This document shows, piece after piece, positions 34,694 to 41,866 of a stretch of DNA of 64,000 nucleotides. The stretch is taken from positions 3,472,001 to 3,536,000 of the forward strand of contig NZ_AP021972.1 of assembly GCF_014168815.1 (NCBI RefSeq), written 5' to 3'. The position numbers and the translations under genes were made by a program. This DNA comes from Klebsiella sp. WP3-W18-ESBL-02. Its GTDB lineage: Bacteria > Pseudomonadota > Gammaproteobacteria > Enterobacterales > Enterobacteriaceae. Every line of letters starts with the position of its first letter. The first letter of the stretch is position 1. The notes beneath the pieces were generated by a model. It worked only from the letters and a program-made list of their open reading frames with translations, did no database searches and had not been told where the DNA came from.

Positions 34694-34711
34694 CGGAGAA
34701 TAACGCAGACA

Positions 34712-35764
34712 TTACCCGCGACGCGCTTTTACCGCATTCGCCAGCTGACGCAGAAGGGTGTCGGTATCTTCCCAGTTAATGCAGGCATCGGTGATGCTTT
34801 TCCCGTACACCAGCGGCTCGCCGCTATCCGGGTTTTGGTTGCCTTCCACCAGATGACTTTCGATCATCACGCCCATAATTGCTTTCTCGCCGCTGGCAAT
34901 CTGCTGGCAGACGTCCGCGCCCACTTCCATCTGCTTTTTGAACTGCTTGCAGGAGTTGGCATGGCTGAAGTCGATCATTATTTGCGCCGGCAGGCCCGCT
35001 TTCTCGAGCCCATCTTTCACCGCCGCCACGTGGGAAGCACTGTAGTTCGGCGCTTTACCGCCGCGCAGAATGATATGGCAATCGCCATTGCCGCTGGTGT
35101 TAACGATAGCGGAGTGGCCCCATTTGGTGACTGACAGGAAACAGTGGGCCGCGCCCGCTGCGTTAATCGCATCGATGGCGACTTTAATGGTGCCATCGGT
35201 GCCGTTTTTAAAACCGACCGGGCAAGACAGGCCAGAGGCCAGTTCACGGTGTACCTGAGATTCCGTGGTGCGTGCGCCGATAGCGCCCCAGCTCATCAGG
35301 TCGGCCAGGTACTGCGGGGTGATCATGTCCAGGAACTCGCCCGCCGCCGGCAGGCCGGTATCGTTGATGTCCAGCAGCAGCTTACGGGCAATGCGCAGGC
35401 CATCGTTAATCTGGAAGCTGTTGTCCATATGCGGATCGTTAATCAGCCCTTTCCAGCCCACGGTAGTGCGCGGTTTTTCAAAATACACGCGCATGACGAT
35501 TTCCAGCTCACCGTTAAGCTCTTCACGAAGTTTCAGCAGACGCTGGGCGTACTCTTTTGCCGCGACGGTATCGTGAATGGAGCACGGACCCACAACAACC
35601 AGCAGACGATCGTCTTCCCCTTTCAGGATCTGATGGATCGCTTTACGCGCATGAGACACGGTGTTCGCGGCGTTTTCGGTAGCGGGGAATTTTTCAAGGA
35701 GTGCGACTGGCGGAAGTAACTCGTTGATCTCTTTAATACGTAAATCGTCGTTCTGATAATTCAT
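34712..35764 (-). CDS. aroG: 3-deoxy-7-phosphoheptulonate synthase, Phe-sensitive
   Basis: AroG condenses phosphoenolpyruvate and erythrose-4-phosphate, the first step of aromatic biosynthesis, and in E. coli is inhibited by phenylalanine. The 350-residue protein begins MNYQNDDLRIKEINELLPP as AroG does. It carries the metal-ligand Cys in VVGPCSIHD (about C61) and the substrate motifs KPRTTVGWKGL and DFSHANSCKQ (His about 268). A TyrR box lies upstream. Confidence 0.97.
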   Translation of the reverse strand: MNYQNDDLRIKEINELLPPVALLEKFPATENAANTVSHARKAIHQILKGEDDRLLVVVGPCSIHDTVAAKEYAQRLLKLREELNGELEIVMRVYFEKPRTTVGWKGLINDPHMDNSFQINDGLRIARKLLLDINDTGLPAAGEFLDMITPQYLADLMSWGAIGARTTESQVHRELASGLSCPVGFKNGTDGTIKVAIDAINAAGAAHCFLSVTKWGHSAIVNTSGNGDCHIILRGGKAPNYSASHVAAVKDGLEKAGLPAQIMIDFSHANSCKQFKKQMEVGADVCQQIASGEKAIMGVMIESHLVEGNQNPDSGEPLVYGKSITDACINWEDTDTLLRQLANAVKARRG

Positions 35765-35834
35765 GACTGTTCCAGTGTTGCCATACTTATATAATTGAGT
35801 GCAATCCCTTCAATCTATATCCTCAGTCAAAAAG

Positions 35835-35852
35835 TGTAAACTGAATTTTACA
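35835..35852 (-). promoter_or_regulatory. strong TyrR box of aroG
   Basis: TGTAAA-CTGAAT-TTTACA is a perfect TyrR consensus, and the symmetry extends by AAG/CTT on both sides. It lies about 70 bases upstream of aroG over the promoter, as expected for repression by TyrR. The rest of 35765-36096 is AT-rich with no gene visible. Confidence 0.88.
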
Positions 35853-36096
35853 CTTCAACCGGATAATAGCTAAAAAAACCACGTTATTTAGAATTTAATA
35901 GTGAAATAACTTAATAAATTATAAATATCGGATATATGAACTAACAAATACCATAAAAACAATATAATTCAGTATCACTTCCGCCCCGTTGCACTATTTT
36001 CCCCCATCGCGACGACGCACGTATTTTTGTGCGTAAAAAGCAAAGATCTGCAATGATGTCAGAGAGTCACATTCACAATACGGAAGGAAAAGCGTC

Positions 36097-37041
36097 ATGG
36101 CGCACCGGCATGATTCACATTCTCACGCCACGCAGGATCGGGGCAACGCCCGGCGTTTACTGCTGGCCTTCGGCGTCACCGCCGGATTTATGATCGTAGA
36201 AGCTATCGGTGGGATGATTTCGGGGTCACTGGCCCTGTTAGCCGATGCCGGGCACATGCTCACCGACTCGGCCGCCCTGCTGTTTGCACTGCTGGCCGTG
36301 CACTTTGCCAGCCGGCCGCCAAGTATGCGCCACACTTTTGGCTGGCTGCGTCTGACCACCCTCGCCGCCTTCGTTAACGCCATCGCACTGCTGTTTATTA
36401 TTATTCTGATCGTCTGGGAAGCGGTGCAGCGCTTCACGCATCCGCAGCCGGTTGCCGGCGTAACCATGATGGTCATTGCCGTCGCCGGGCTGCTGGCAAA
36501 TGTGCTGGCGTTCTGGATCCTGCATCGCGGCAGTGAAGAGAAAAACCTCAACGTACGTGCCGCAGCGCTGCACGTCATGGGCGACCTGCTGGGATCGGTC
36601 GGCGCGATTATTGCTGCCCTGGTGATCATGACCACCGGCTGGACGCCTATCGATCCGATTCTGTCCGTCCTGGTTTCCTGCCTGGTGCTACGCAGCGCGT
36701 GGACGCTGTTGAAAGAGAGCATGAATGAGCTGCTGGAAGGCGCACCGCAGTCAATTGACGTCGCCGCCCTCAAGCGCAACATGCGCCGTTCGCTGCCGGA
36801 GGTACGCGACGTTCACCACGTCCACGTCTGGCTAGTCGGTGAAAAACCGCTCATGACCCTGCACGTTCAGGTCGTACCGCCGCACGACCACGATGCGCTG
36901 CTCGACAGGATTCATCACTTCCTTGAGGAGCACTATCAGGTCGATCATGCGACGGTACAGATGGAGTATCAGCCCTGCAGCGGCCCGGAATGCCACCTTA
37001 ACGAGGCGCAATCCGCACACGGGCATCATCACCACCATTAA
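36097..37041 (+). CDS. zitB: zinc exporter of the cation diffusion facilitator family
   Basis: ZitB exports Zn2+ in exchange for protons across the inner membrane. The 314-residue protein has six predicted membrane spans. The metal-site motif DAGHMLTDSAALL (HxxxD, near residue 50) is present, with its partner HVMGDLLGSVGA (near 155) in the fifth span. The N-terminus (MAHRHDSHSHATQ) and C-terminus (HGHHHHH) are rich in histidine, as is usual for this family. Its stop overlaps that of the convergent pnuC. Confidence 0.95.
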   Translation: MAHRHDSHSHATQDRGNARRLLLAFGVTAGFMIVEAIGGMISGSLALLADAGHMLTDSAALLFALLAVHFASRPPSMRHTFGWLRLTTLAAFVNAIALLFIIILIVWEAVQRFTHPQPVAGVTMMVIAVAGLLANVLAFWILHRGSEEKNLNVRAAALHVMGDLLGSVGAIIAALVIMTTGWTPIDPILSVLVSCLVLRSAWTLLKESMNELLEGAPQSIDVAALKRNMRRSLPEVRDVHHVHVWLVGEKPLMTLHVQVVPPHDHDALLDRIHHFLEEHYQVDHATVQMEYQPCSGPECHLNEAQSAHGHHHHH

Positions 37042-37757
37042 TGAGATAGCGCGCGAGAGCCACGCTCACGCGCGCTATTCATCCACATCCGACTGCCGTT
37101 AAGGGCAATGAAGGTCAGCAGCAGATACTCCAGCGCCATCGCATACACACCCTGGAGCGCGAAAATAGCCACGCTGATAACGTTGATCACCACCCAAAGC
37201 AACCAGTTCTCAACATATTTGCGGGTCATCAGCACCATCGCGGCAATTGAGAGCACCATCATGCACGAATCCCAGAACGGAAACGCATCCGGCTGCAGCG
37301 TGGGCATCACCACGTTCATACCCAGCCCCTGCATCACGTTAACGGCCACCTGCGTCAATACGGCAAAGACGGGATCGATATAGAGCGTCATCAATGCAAT
37401 AGCAATCACGCACGCCGCCAGCCAGCCGAGCGCTTTAGGCAGCGGCAGCCAGCGAATCTGCAGCTCGGCTTCATGCTGACTGGTTTGCCGCGACCACGCA
37501 TACCAGCCGTAGAGGTTGGCGGCAAAGAAGAAAAGCTGCAGCAGCAGGCTGGCGTACAGCTGGATCTGGAAAAAGATAATCGCAAACAGCGTGACGTTGA
37601 TAAGACCAAACAGATAGTTCACGATCTTCTCGAGGCTTGCCAGCCAGATGCACAGCAGGCCAGCGACGGTACCTACGGCTTCAATCCACGACAGGTCGTA
37701 ACCCCCTGCCCCCAGTGGGATATGGACCAGGATGTTCTGCGTGCTAAAAAAATCCAT
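37038..37757 (-). CDS. pnuC: nicotinamide riboside transporter
   Basis: PnuC admits nicotinamide riboside by facilitated diffusion, and NadR kinase then traps it. The 239-residue protein has seven or eight hydrophobic segments. The family hallmarks are NYLFGLINVTLF and WxxxNxxxxxLF-type stretches such as ENWLLWVVINVISVAIF. It is downstream of nadA in the same orientation, 24 bases apart, so the NadR-type site in front of nadA should control both. Confidence 0.95.
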   Translation of the reverse strand: MDFFSTQNILVHIPLGAGGYDLSWIEAVGTVAGLLCIWLASLEKIVNYLFGLINVTLFAIIFFQIQLYASLLLQLFFFAANLYGWYAWSRQTSQHEAELQIRWLPLPKALGWLAACVIAIALMTLYIDPVFAVLTQVAVNVMQGLGMNVVMPTLQPDAFPFWDSCMMVLSIAAMVLMTRKYVENWLLWVVINVISVAIFALQGVYAMALEYLLLTFIALNGSRMWMNSARERGSRALSH

Positions 37758-37781
37758 TTCAACTCCAGCGTGTTAGACAGT

Positions 37782-38825
37782 TTACCCTCGTAGTGTAGCC
37801 GCAAAATCAAGCATGCGGTTCAACGGAATCAGCGCCCCCTGGCGGAGAGACTCATCGACGTGAATTTCATGCGCCACACCGCCGTTTTCAAGGCTCTCCG
37901 CAATAGCTTTCAGGCCGTTCATCGCCATCCATGGGCAGTGCGCGCAGGTGCGGCAGGTCGCGCCTTCCCCGGCGGTCGGTGCTTCAAACAACTCTTTATC
38001 TGGTACCGCCTGCTGCATTTTGTAGAAGATACCTCGGTCGGTCGCCACGATAAGCTGCTGGTTCGGCAGCGTTTTGGCTGCGTTGATCAGTTGGCTGGTC
38101 GACCCAACGGCGTCGGCCATGTCGACAATCGCCTGCGGCGATTCCGGGTGAACCAGTACCGCAGCCTGCGGATACAGCGCTTTCATACGGCTCAGCGCCT
38201 GGGTTTTAAACTCATCGTGAACAATACAGGCCCCCTGCCAGCACAACACGTCGGCACCGGTCTGTTTTTGCACGTAGCGACCAAGGTGACGGTCCGGAGC
38301 CCAGATAATTTTCTCGCCCAGGCTATCGAGGTGTTCAATGAGTTCAACGGCAATACTTGAAGTAACGACCCAGTCAGCGCGCGCTTTTACCGCAGCGGAG
38401 GTATTGGCATAGACCACCACGGTGCGATCCGGATGTGCATCACAGAAGGCGTTGAACTCTTCAATCGGGCAGCCAAGATCCAGCGAACACTCTGCGTTGA
38501 GCGTTGGCATCAGGATGGTTTTTTCCGGGCTGAGGATTTTGGCCGTCTCTCCCATAAACCGCACGCCAGCAACCAGCAGCGTGGAAGCAGCATGCTTTGC
38601 ACCAAAGCGCGCCATCTCCAGCGAATCGGAAATGCAGCCGCCGGTTTCTTCCGCCAGTTGCTGGATCTCTGGATCGGTATAGTAGTGCGCCACCATCACC
38701 GCGTTGCGCGCTTTGAGCAAGTGCTTAATTTTTTCACGATAAAATTGTTTTTCATCGCTGCTCAACGCCGTTGGTTTTGGCGGAAACGGGTAAATCGCTG
38801 CTTCAGGATCGAACATCACGCTCAT
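37782..38825 (-). CDS. nadA: quinolinate synthase
   Basis: NadA condenses iminoaspartate with dihydroxyacetone phosphate to quinolinate for NAD synthesis, using an oxygen-sensitive [4Fe-4S] cluster. The 347-residue protein has the E. coli length. The three cluster cysteines lie in ECSLDLGCP (about C113), CWQGACIVH (about C200) and the C-terminal CRTCAHCPWM (about C297). It is first in nadA-pnuC, behind a NadR-type palindrome. Confidence 0.96.
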   Translation of the reverse strand: MSVMFDPEAAIYPFPPKPTALSSDEKQFYREKIKHLLKARNAVMVAHYYTDPEIQQLAEETGGCISDSLEMARFGAKHAASTLLVAGVRFMGETAKILSPEKTILMPTLNAECSLDLGCPIEEFNAFCDAHPDRTVVVYANTSAAVKARADWVVTSSIAVELIEHLDSLGEKIIWAPDRHLGRYVQKQTGADVLCWQGACIVHDEFKTQALSRMKALYPQAAVLVHPESPQAIVDMADAVGSTSQLINAAKTLPNQQLIVATDRGIFYKMQQAVPDKELFEAPTAGEGATCRTCAHCPWMAMNGLKAIAESLENGGVAHEIHVDESLRQGALIPLNRMLDFAATLRG

Positions 38826-38896
38826 TATGCTTCTCGTTTTACTGGCTTAACGAAATACGTGGTTTAAGATGTGGATTCACCATTACCACGGAAATA

Positions 38897-38914
38897 TGTT
38901 TTATATGCTAAACA
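38897..38914 (-). promoter_or_regulatory. NadR-type box upstream of nadA
   Basis: TGTTTT-ATATGC-TAAACA differs by one base from the TGTTTA-N6-TAAACA consensus. It lies about 70 bases upstream of nadA. NadR with NAD represses nadA-pnuC in enterobacteria. Confidence 0.75.
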
Positions 38915-38977
38915 AGATAGCCGATTGCGGTGGAAAAGTCGTGGTGAATTTTGGGTCACTCTTCGGGAAATTTCGCT

Positions 38978-39058
38978 GTAGGCTGGATAGGCGAAGTGCC
39001 ATCCGGCGGCCAGCGACAGATTACCGGATGGCGGCGTAAACGCCTTATCCGGCCTACC
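38978..39058. repeat. REP/BIME element between nadA and the tRNA operon
   Basis: Two REP units in opposite orientation are visible: GTAGGCTGGATAGGCGAAG...CCATCCGGC and CCGGATGGCGGCGTAAACGC...CCGGCCTAC. This is the usual Y/Z pair of a BIME. Confidence 0.85.
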
Positions 39059-39098
39059 GCTCGCCTGCACCTTAACTTACCCGTAAACGCTGGATAGC

Positions 39099-39125
39099 AA
39101 AAAGGCGCCTTTAGGGCGCCTTTTT
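39099..39125 (-). terminator. third copy of the tRNA operon terminator
   Basis: AAAAAGGCGCC and GGCGCCTTTTT pair around TTTAG. The same element stands 156 and 312 bases to the right. It is symmetric enough to act in both directions. Confidence 0.85.
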
Positions 39126-39254
39126 ACACTGGTGGGTCGTGCAGGATGACTCGCTTCGCTCGCCCTTCGGGCCGTCGCCGCAAGCGCCTCCGTTGTCTCA
39201 CTGCGTTCGGCCCGAACCTGCTGCAGGTTCGAATCGTCAGATTTTGTGCATAGC

Positions 39255-39281
39255 AAAAAGGCGCCTTTAGGGCGCCTTTTT
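39255..39281 (-). terminator. second copy of the tRNA operon terminator
   Basis: Same stem and loop as 39099-39125, exactly 156 bases away and inside the first tandem repeat after the tRNA genes. Confidence 0.85.
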
Positions 39282-39410
39282 ACACTGGTGGGTCGTGCAG
39301 GATGACTCGCTTCGCTCGCCCTTCGGGCCGTCGCCGCAAGCGGCTCCGTTGTCTCACTACGTTCGGCCCGAACCTGCTGCAGGTTCGAATCGTCAGATTT
39401 TGTGCATAGC

Positions 39411-39437
39411 AAAAAGGCGCCTTTAGGGCGCCTTTTT
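39411..39437 (-). terminator. first terminator of the tRNA operon
   Basis: The GGCGCC stem with A/T flanks lies 5 bases after the last tRNA-Lys gene in the direction of transcription. It is the first of three identical terminators in a row. Confidence 0.9.
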
Positions 39438-39441
39438 ACAC

Positions 39442-39517
39442 TGGTGGGTCGTGCAGGATTCGAACCTGCGACCAATTGATTAAAAGTCAACTGCTCTACC
39501 AACTGAGCTAACGACCC
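39442..39517 (-). tRNA. lysQ: tRNA-Lys (anticodon TTT), seventh of the operon
   Basis: The 76-base gene with encoded CCA begins GGGTCGTTAGCTCAGTTGG on the minus strand. The anticodon loop is CTTTTAA and the T loop GGTTCGAATCC. It is identical to the other four Lys copies here. The symbol follows the E. coli order of this operon. Confidence 0.97.
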
Positions 39518-39547
39518 CTTATGGGGAACAACTTAATCATTTCAGGA

Positions 39548-39623
39548 TGGTGGGTCGTGCAGGATTCGAACCTGCGACCAATTGATTAAAAGTCAACTGC
39601 TCTACCAACTGAGCTAACGACCC
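39548..39623 (-). tRNA. lysZ: tRNA-Lys (anticodon TTT), sixth of the operon
   Basis: A complete 76-base cloverleaf with CCA, identical to the other Lys copies. A 30-base spacer separates it from the following lysQ. Confidence 0.97.
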
Positions 39624-39667
39624 ATACGGGTGCAGCCTGAAAGATTTTTACTCGGACCATCTAAAGA

Positions 39668-39722
39668 TGGTGGGTCGTGCAGGATGACTCGGCTTCGCCT
39701 CGCCCTTCGGGTCGTTACTGAA
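39668..39722 (-). repeat. tRNA-Lys 3' tail with shared spacer block (copy between lysY and lysZ)
   Basis: The 18 bases 39668-39685 equal the end of tRNA-Lys including CCA, but the adjoining sequence (GACTCGGCTTCGCCTCGCCC) is not tRNA. Almost the same block, continuing to GCAACGTTATCCTTCACG, recurs between lysT and valT. Confidence 0.85.
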
Positions 39723-39766
39723 GCAACGTTATCCTTCACGCTTAACATCTGAGTTTGATGTTAAAT

Positions 39767-39842
39767 TGGTGGGTCGTGCAGGATTCGAACCTGCGACCAA
39801 TTGATTAAAAGTCAACTGCTCTACCAACTGAGCTAACGACCC
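39767..39842 (-). tRNA. lysY: tRNA-Lys (anticodon TTT), fifth of the operon
   Basis: A complete 76-base tRNA-Lys with CCA, 3 bases after the preceding tRNA-Val. Such short spacers imply processing from one precursor. Confidence 0.97.
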
Positions 39843-39845
39843 GAG

Positions 39846-39921
39846 TGGTGGGTGATGACGGGATCGAACCGCCGACCCCCTCCTTGTAAGGGAGGTGCTC
39901 TCCCAGCTGAGCTAATCACCC
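39846..39921 (-). tRNA. valZ: tRNA-Val (anticodon TAC), fourth of the operon
   Basis: The 76-base gene begins GGGTGATTAGCTCAGCTGGG on the minus strand. It has anticodon loop CTTACAA and encoded CCA, and is identical to the other Val copy. Confidence 0.97.
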
Positions 39922-39971
39922 GAAACTGCGCTGGATACTACTGACTACTTCCACCAGACCCATCATAGAAA

Positions 39972-40047
39972 TGGTGGGTCGTGCAGGATTCGAACCTGCG
40001 ACCAATTGATTAAAAGTCAACTGCTCTACCAACTGAGCTAACGACCC
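39972..40047 (-). tRNA. lysW: tRNA-Lys (anticodon TTT), third of the operon
   Basis: A complete 76-base tRNA-Lys with CCA, 2 bases after the preceding tRNA-Val gene. Confidence 0.97.
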
Positions 40048-40049
40048 GG

Positions 40050-40125
40050 TGGTGGGTGATGACGGGATCGAACCGCCGACCCCCTCCTTGTAAGGGAGGT
40101 GCTCTCCCAGCTGAGCTAATCACCC
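40050..40125 (-). tRNA. valT: tRNA-Val (anticodon TAC), second of the operon
   Basis: A complete 76-base tRNA-Val with anticodon TAC and encoded CCA, second in the order Lys-Val-Lys-Val-Lys-Lys-Lys. Confidence 0.97.
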
Positions 40126-40161
40126 GATACTACGCTGGATACTGCTTACTAACTAAGTTAG

Positions 40162-40232
40162 TGGTGGGTCGTGCAGGATGACTCGGCTTCGCCTCGCCCT
40201 ACGGGCCGTTGCTTACGCAACGTTATCCTTCA
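40162..40232 (-). repeat. tRNA-Lys 3' tail with shared spacer block (copy between lysT and valT)
   Basis: Bases 40162-40179 repeat the last 18 bases of tRNA-Lys. They are followed by GACTCGGCTTCGCCTCGCCC and a block ending GCAACGTTATCCTTCACG, as in the lysY-lysZ spacer. No anticodon or D arm is present, so it is a fragment and not a tRNA gene. Confidence 0.85.
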
Positions 40233-40262
40233 CGTTTTACAATCGCGTTCCACCTTAGCGAT

Positions 40263-40338
40263 TGGTGGGTCGTGCAGGATTCGAACCTGCGACCAATTGA
40301 TTAAAAGTCAACTGCTCTACCAACTGAGCTAACGACCC
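40263..40338 (-). tRNA. lysT: tRNA-Lys (anticodon TTT), first of the operon
   Basis: The first tRNA gene of the cluster, a complete 76-base tRNA-Lys with CCA. It lies about 50 bases after a candidate promoter. Confidence 0.97.
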
Positions 40339-40389
40339 ACTTTTTTTGTCGCTTTCAGGATGTTTGATATCCCTTGGCAACGGCGGCAT

Positions 40390-40417
40390 ATATTACTGAA
40401 TTCAGAATTCAGCGCAA
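40390..40417 (-). promoter_or_regulatory. candidate tRNA operon promoter
   Basis: On the minus strand TTGCGC (40417-40412), a 16-base spacer and TAATAT (40395-40390) are followed by a GC-rich discriminator (GCCGCCG). GC-rich discriminators are typical of stringently controlled stable-RNA promoters. Confidence 0.6.
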
Positions 40418-40463
40418 CAAGTATTTCGACAAAGATCGTTTAAGTGCTTATGTTTCATGCGGC

Positions 40464-40493
40464 AAGACCAGAAATAAAACGATTTCTGGTCTT
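40464..40493 (-). terminator. terminator of the tol-pal-cpoB transcript
   Basis: The perfect 12-bp arms AAGACCAGAAAT and ATTTCTGGTCTT around a 6-base loop lie 10 bases after the cpoB stop. The T-run is short, so the assignment rests on the stem and position. Confidence 0.75.
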
Positions 40494-40503
40494 ACTTCAC
40501 GCA

Positions 40504-41301
40504 TCACAGCCCGCTAAGACGTTTTTGCGCCTGCTTGGCACCGTCGGTACCTGGGTATTTGCTGACAACCTGCTGGTAAACCGCTTTTGCTTTCGCGGTA
40601 TCCCCTTTGTCCTGCATGATGACCCCAACCTTAAACATTGCGTCTGCCGCCTTTGGCGACTTCGGATAGTTTTTCACCACCGACGCAAAGTAGTACGCCG
40701 CATCATCTTTTTTACCCTTATTGTAATTCAACTGCCCCAGCCAGTAGTTGGCATTGGGCTGATAGGTTGAATCAGGGTACTTTTTGACGAAATTCTGAAA
40801 CGCCGCAATCGCATCGTCCTGGCGGGAACTGTCCTTCACCAGCGCGATCGCCGCATTGTAATCGGTATTCGCATCGCCCGTTTGCGCCGGAACGCCAGCA
40901 GAGGCGGTCCCTCCGCTCGCTGGCGCAGCCGTAGCCGCCGCTGCGTTACTTTGATCGCCAGAAGTCTGCGGCGCCGCTGATGCACCGCCACCGCTGTTCA
41001 GGCTATCAATTTGCAGCATGATCTGCTTTTGACGATCCATCACCTGATTCAACTGGTACTGACTTTCCTGGATCTGTCCACGGAGGGCATCAATATCAGA
41101 CTGGTTATCAGAGAGTTGTTGCTGGAGTTGGGTCAAAAGTTGACTGTGAGCATTAGAAATACGCTCGAGTTGGGTGACGCGGTCTTCGACCGAGCCTGAG
41201 CCGACACTACTGATTGGCGCCTGAGCAAAAGCGGCCCAGGGGGCCGCTATGCCAACCAGTAACGACAGACTCAATAAATGATGTCTGAAGTTACTGCTCA
41301 T
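40504..41301 (-). CDS. cpoB: cell division coordinator CpoB
   Basis: CpoB is a periplasmic protein that links PBP1B peptidoglycan synthesis with Tol-driven outer-membrane constriction. The 265-residue precursor has a signal peptide cut after AFA (residue 26). A trimerising coiled coil follows (about 37-100), then a Ser/Ala/Gly-rich linker and TPR repeats from about 150 (for example YNAAIALVKDSSRQDDAIAAFQNF, NANYWLGQLNYNKGKKDDAAYYF). It is last in tolB-pal-cpoB. Confidence 0.96.
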   Translation of the reverse strand: MSSNFRHHLLSLSLLVGIAAPWAAFAQAPISSVGSGSVEDRVTQLERISNAHSQLLTQLQQQLSDNQSDIDALRGQIQESQYQLNQVMDRQKQIMLQIDSLNSGGGASAAPQTSGDQSNAAAATAAPASGGTASAGVPAQTGDANTDYNAAIALVKDSSRQDDAIAAFQNFVKKYPDSTYQPNANYWLGQLNYNKGKKDDAAYYFASVVKNYPKSPKAADAMFKVGVIMQDKGDTAKAKAVYQQVVSKYPGTDGAKQAQKRLSGL

Positions 41302-41310
41302 GCAATTCTC

Positions 41311-41832
41311 TTAGTAAACCAGTACGGCACGACGGTTTTTGGCGTAAGCCGCTTCGTCATGACCCAGTACTGCAGGTTTTTCTTTACCGTAAGAAACGAT
41401 GGAGATCTGGTCAGCAGAAACGCCTTTACCCTGCAGGTACATTTTAACAGCGTTAGCACGACGTTCGCCCAGGGAGATGTTGTATTCCGGAGTACCACGT
41501 TCGTCCGCATGACCTTCTACGGTGACTTTGTAAGACGGGTTGCTACGCAGGAAGTTTGCGTGCGCATCCAGCATTGCAGCGAAGTCAGAACGGATATCGT
41601 ACTTGTCCAGATCGAAGTAAACGATGTTGTTCTGCTGCAGCTGTTGCATCTGAAGACGCGCTTGCTCTTCAGAAGACATGTTGCCGTTACCGTTCGCATC
41701 CATACCAGTGCCGGCGCCGTTCAGCATGCCTTCGCTGCCGTCATTGCTGGCGTTCTTGTTGGAAGAACATGCCGCGATTGCCATAACAGGCAGAGCAATC
41801 AACAGCCCCTTCAGCACTTTGTTCAGTTGCAT
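41311..41832 (-). CDS. pal: peptidoglycan-associated lipoprotein
   Basis: Pal anchors the outer membrane to peptidoglycan and binds TolB. I use the start MQLNKVLKG at 41832, giving 173 residues as in E. coli; eight further upstream codons are unlikely to be used. The lipobox is A19-A-A-C22 type (MAIAACSS). The OmpA-like peptidoglycan-binding domain occupies about residues 65-173, with VEGHADERGTPEYNISLGERRA. Confidence 0.97.
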   Translation of the reverse strand: MQLNKVLKGLLIALPVMAIAACSSNKNASNDGSEGMLNGAGTGMDANGNGNMSSEEQARLQMQQLQQNNIVYFDLDKYDIRSDFAAMLDAHANFLRSNPSYKVTVEGHADERGTPEYNISLGERRANAVKMYLQGKGVSADQISIVSYGKEKPAVLGHDEAAYAKNRRAVLVY

Positions 41833-41866
41833 TTCAATGATTCCTTTACTAATCAATTAATTATTA

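Larger units (their letters stand above)
39130..39441 (-). repeat. two tandem 156-bp repeats with tRNA-Lys 3' ends and terminators
   Basis: Units 39130-39285 and 39286-39441 differ at only two positions (39187 versus 39343 and 39204 versus 39360). In transcription order each unit holds a terminator (39411-39437 and 39255-39281), about 110 bases with a palindrome around CGAACCTGC/GCAGGTTCG, and last the 18 bases that end tRNA-Lys (ATCCTGCACGACCCACCA). The repeats follow the last tRNA gene directly. The layout resembles the tandem repeats behind E. coli tyrT. Confidence 0.9.

Noticed and set aside
30985..34700. Flanking direct repeats or an integrase that would mark the nuclease/NACHT block as a mobile element
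   Set aside because: Only short A-rich and CCG-like similarities occur at the two ends, and no recombinase gene or inverted terminal repeat was found.
39077..39502. A 141-codon minus-strand reading frame with the repeated peptide ARPTSVKRRPKGAFLL
   Set aside because: It begins inside lysQ and runs through the 156-bp repeats and their terminators, and its first part (QLVAGSNPARPT) is the well-known false translation of tRNA genes. The protein repeat only mirrors the DNA repeat.
39130..40338. Regularly spaced near-identical blocks that could suggest a CRISPR array
   Set aside because: The repeated blocks are complete tRNA-Lys and tRNA-Val genes or their 3' tails. Spacers vary in length and no cas genes are nearby.
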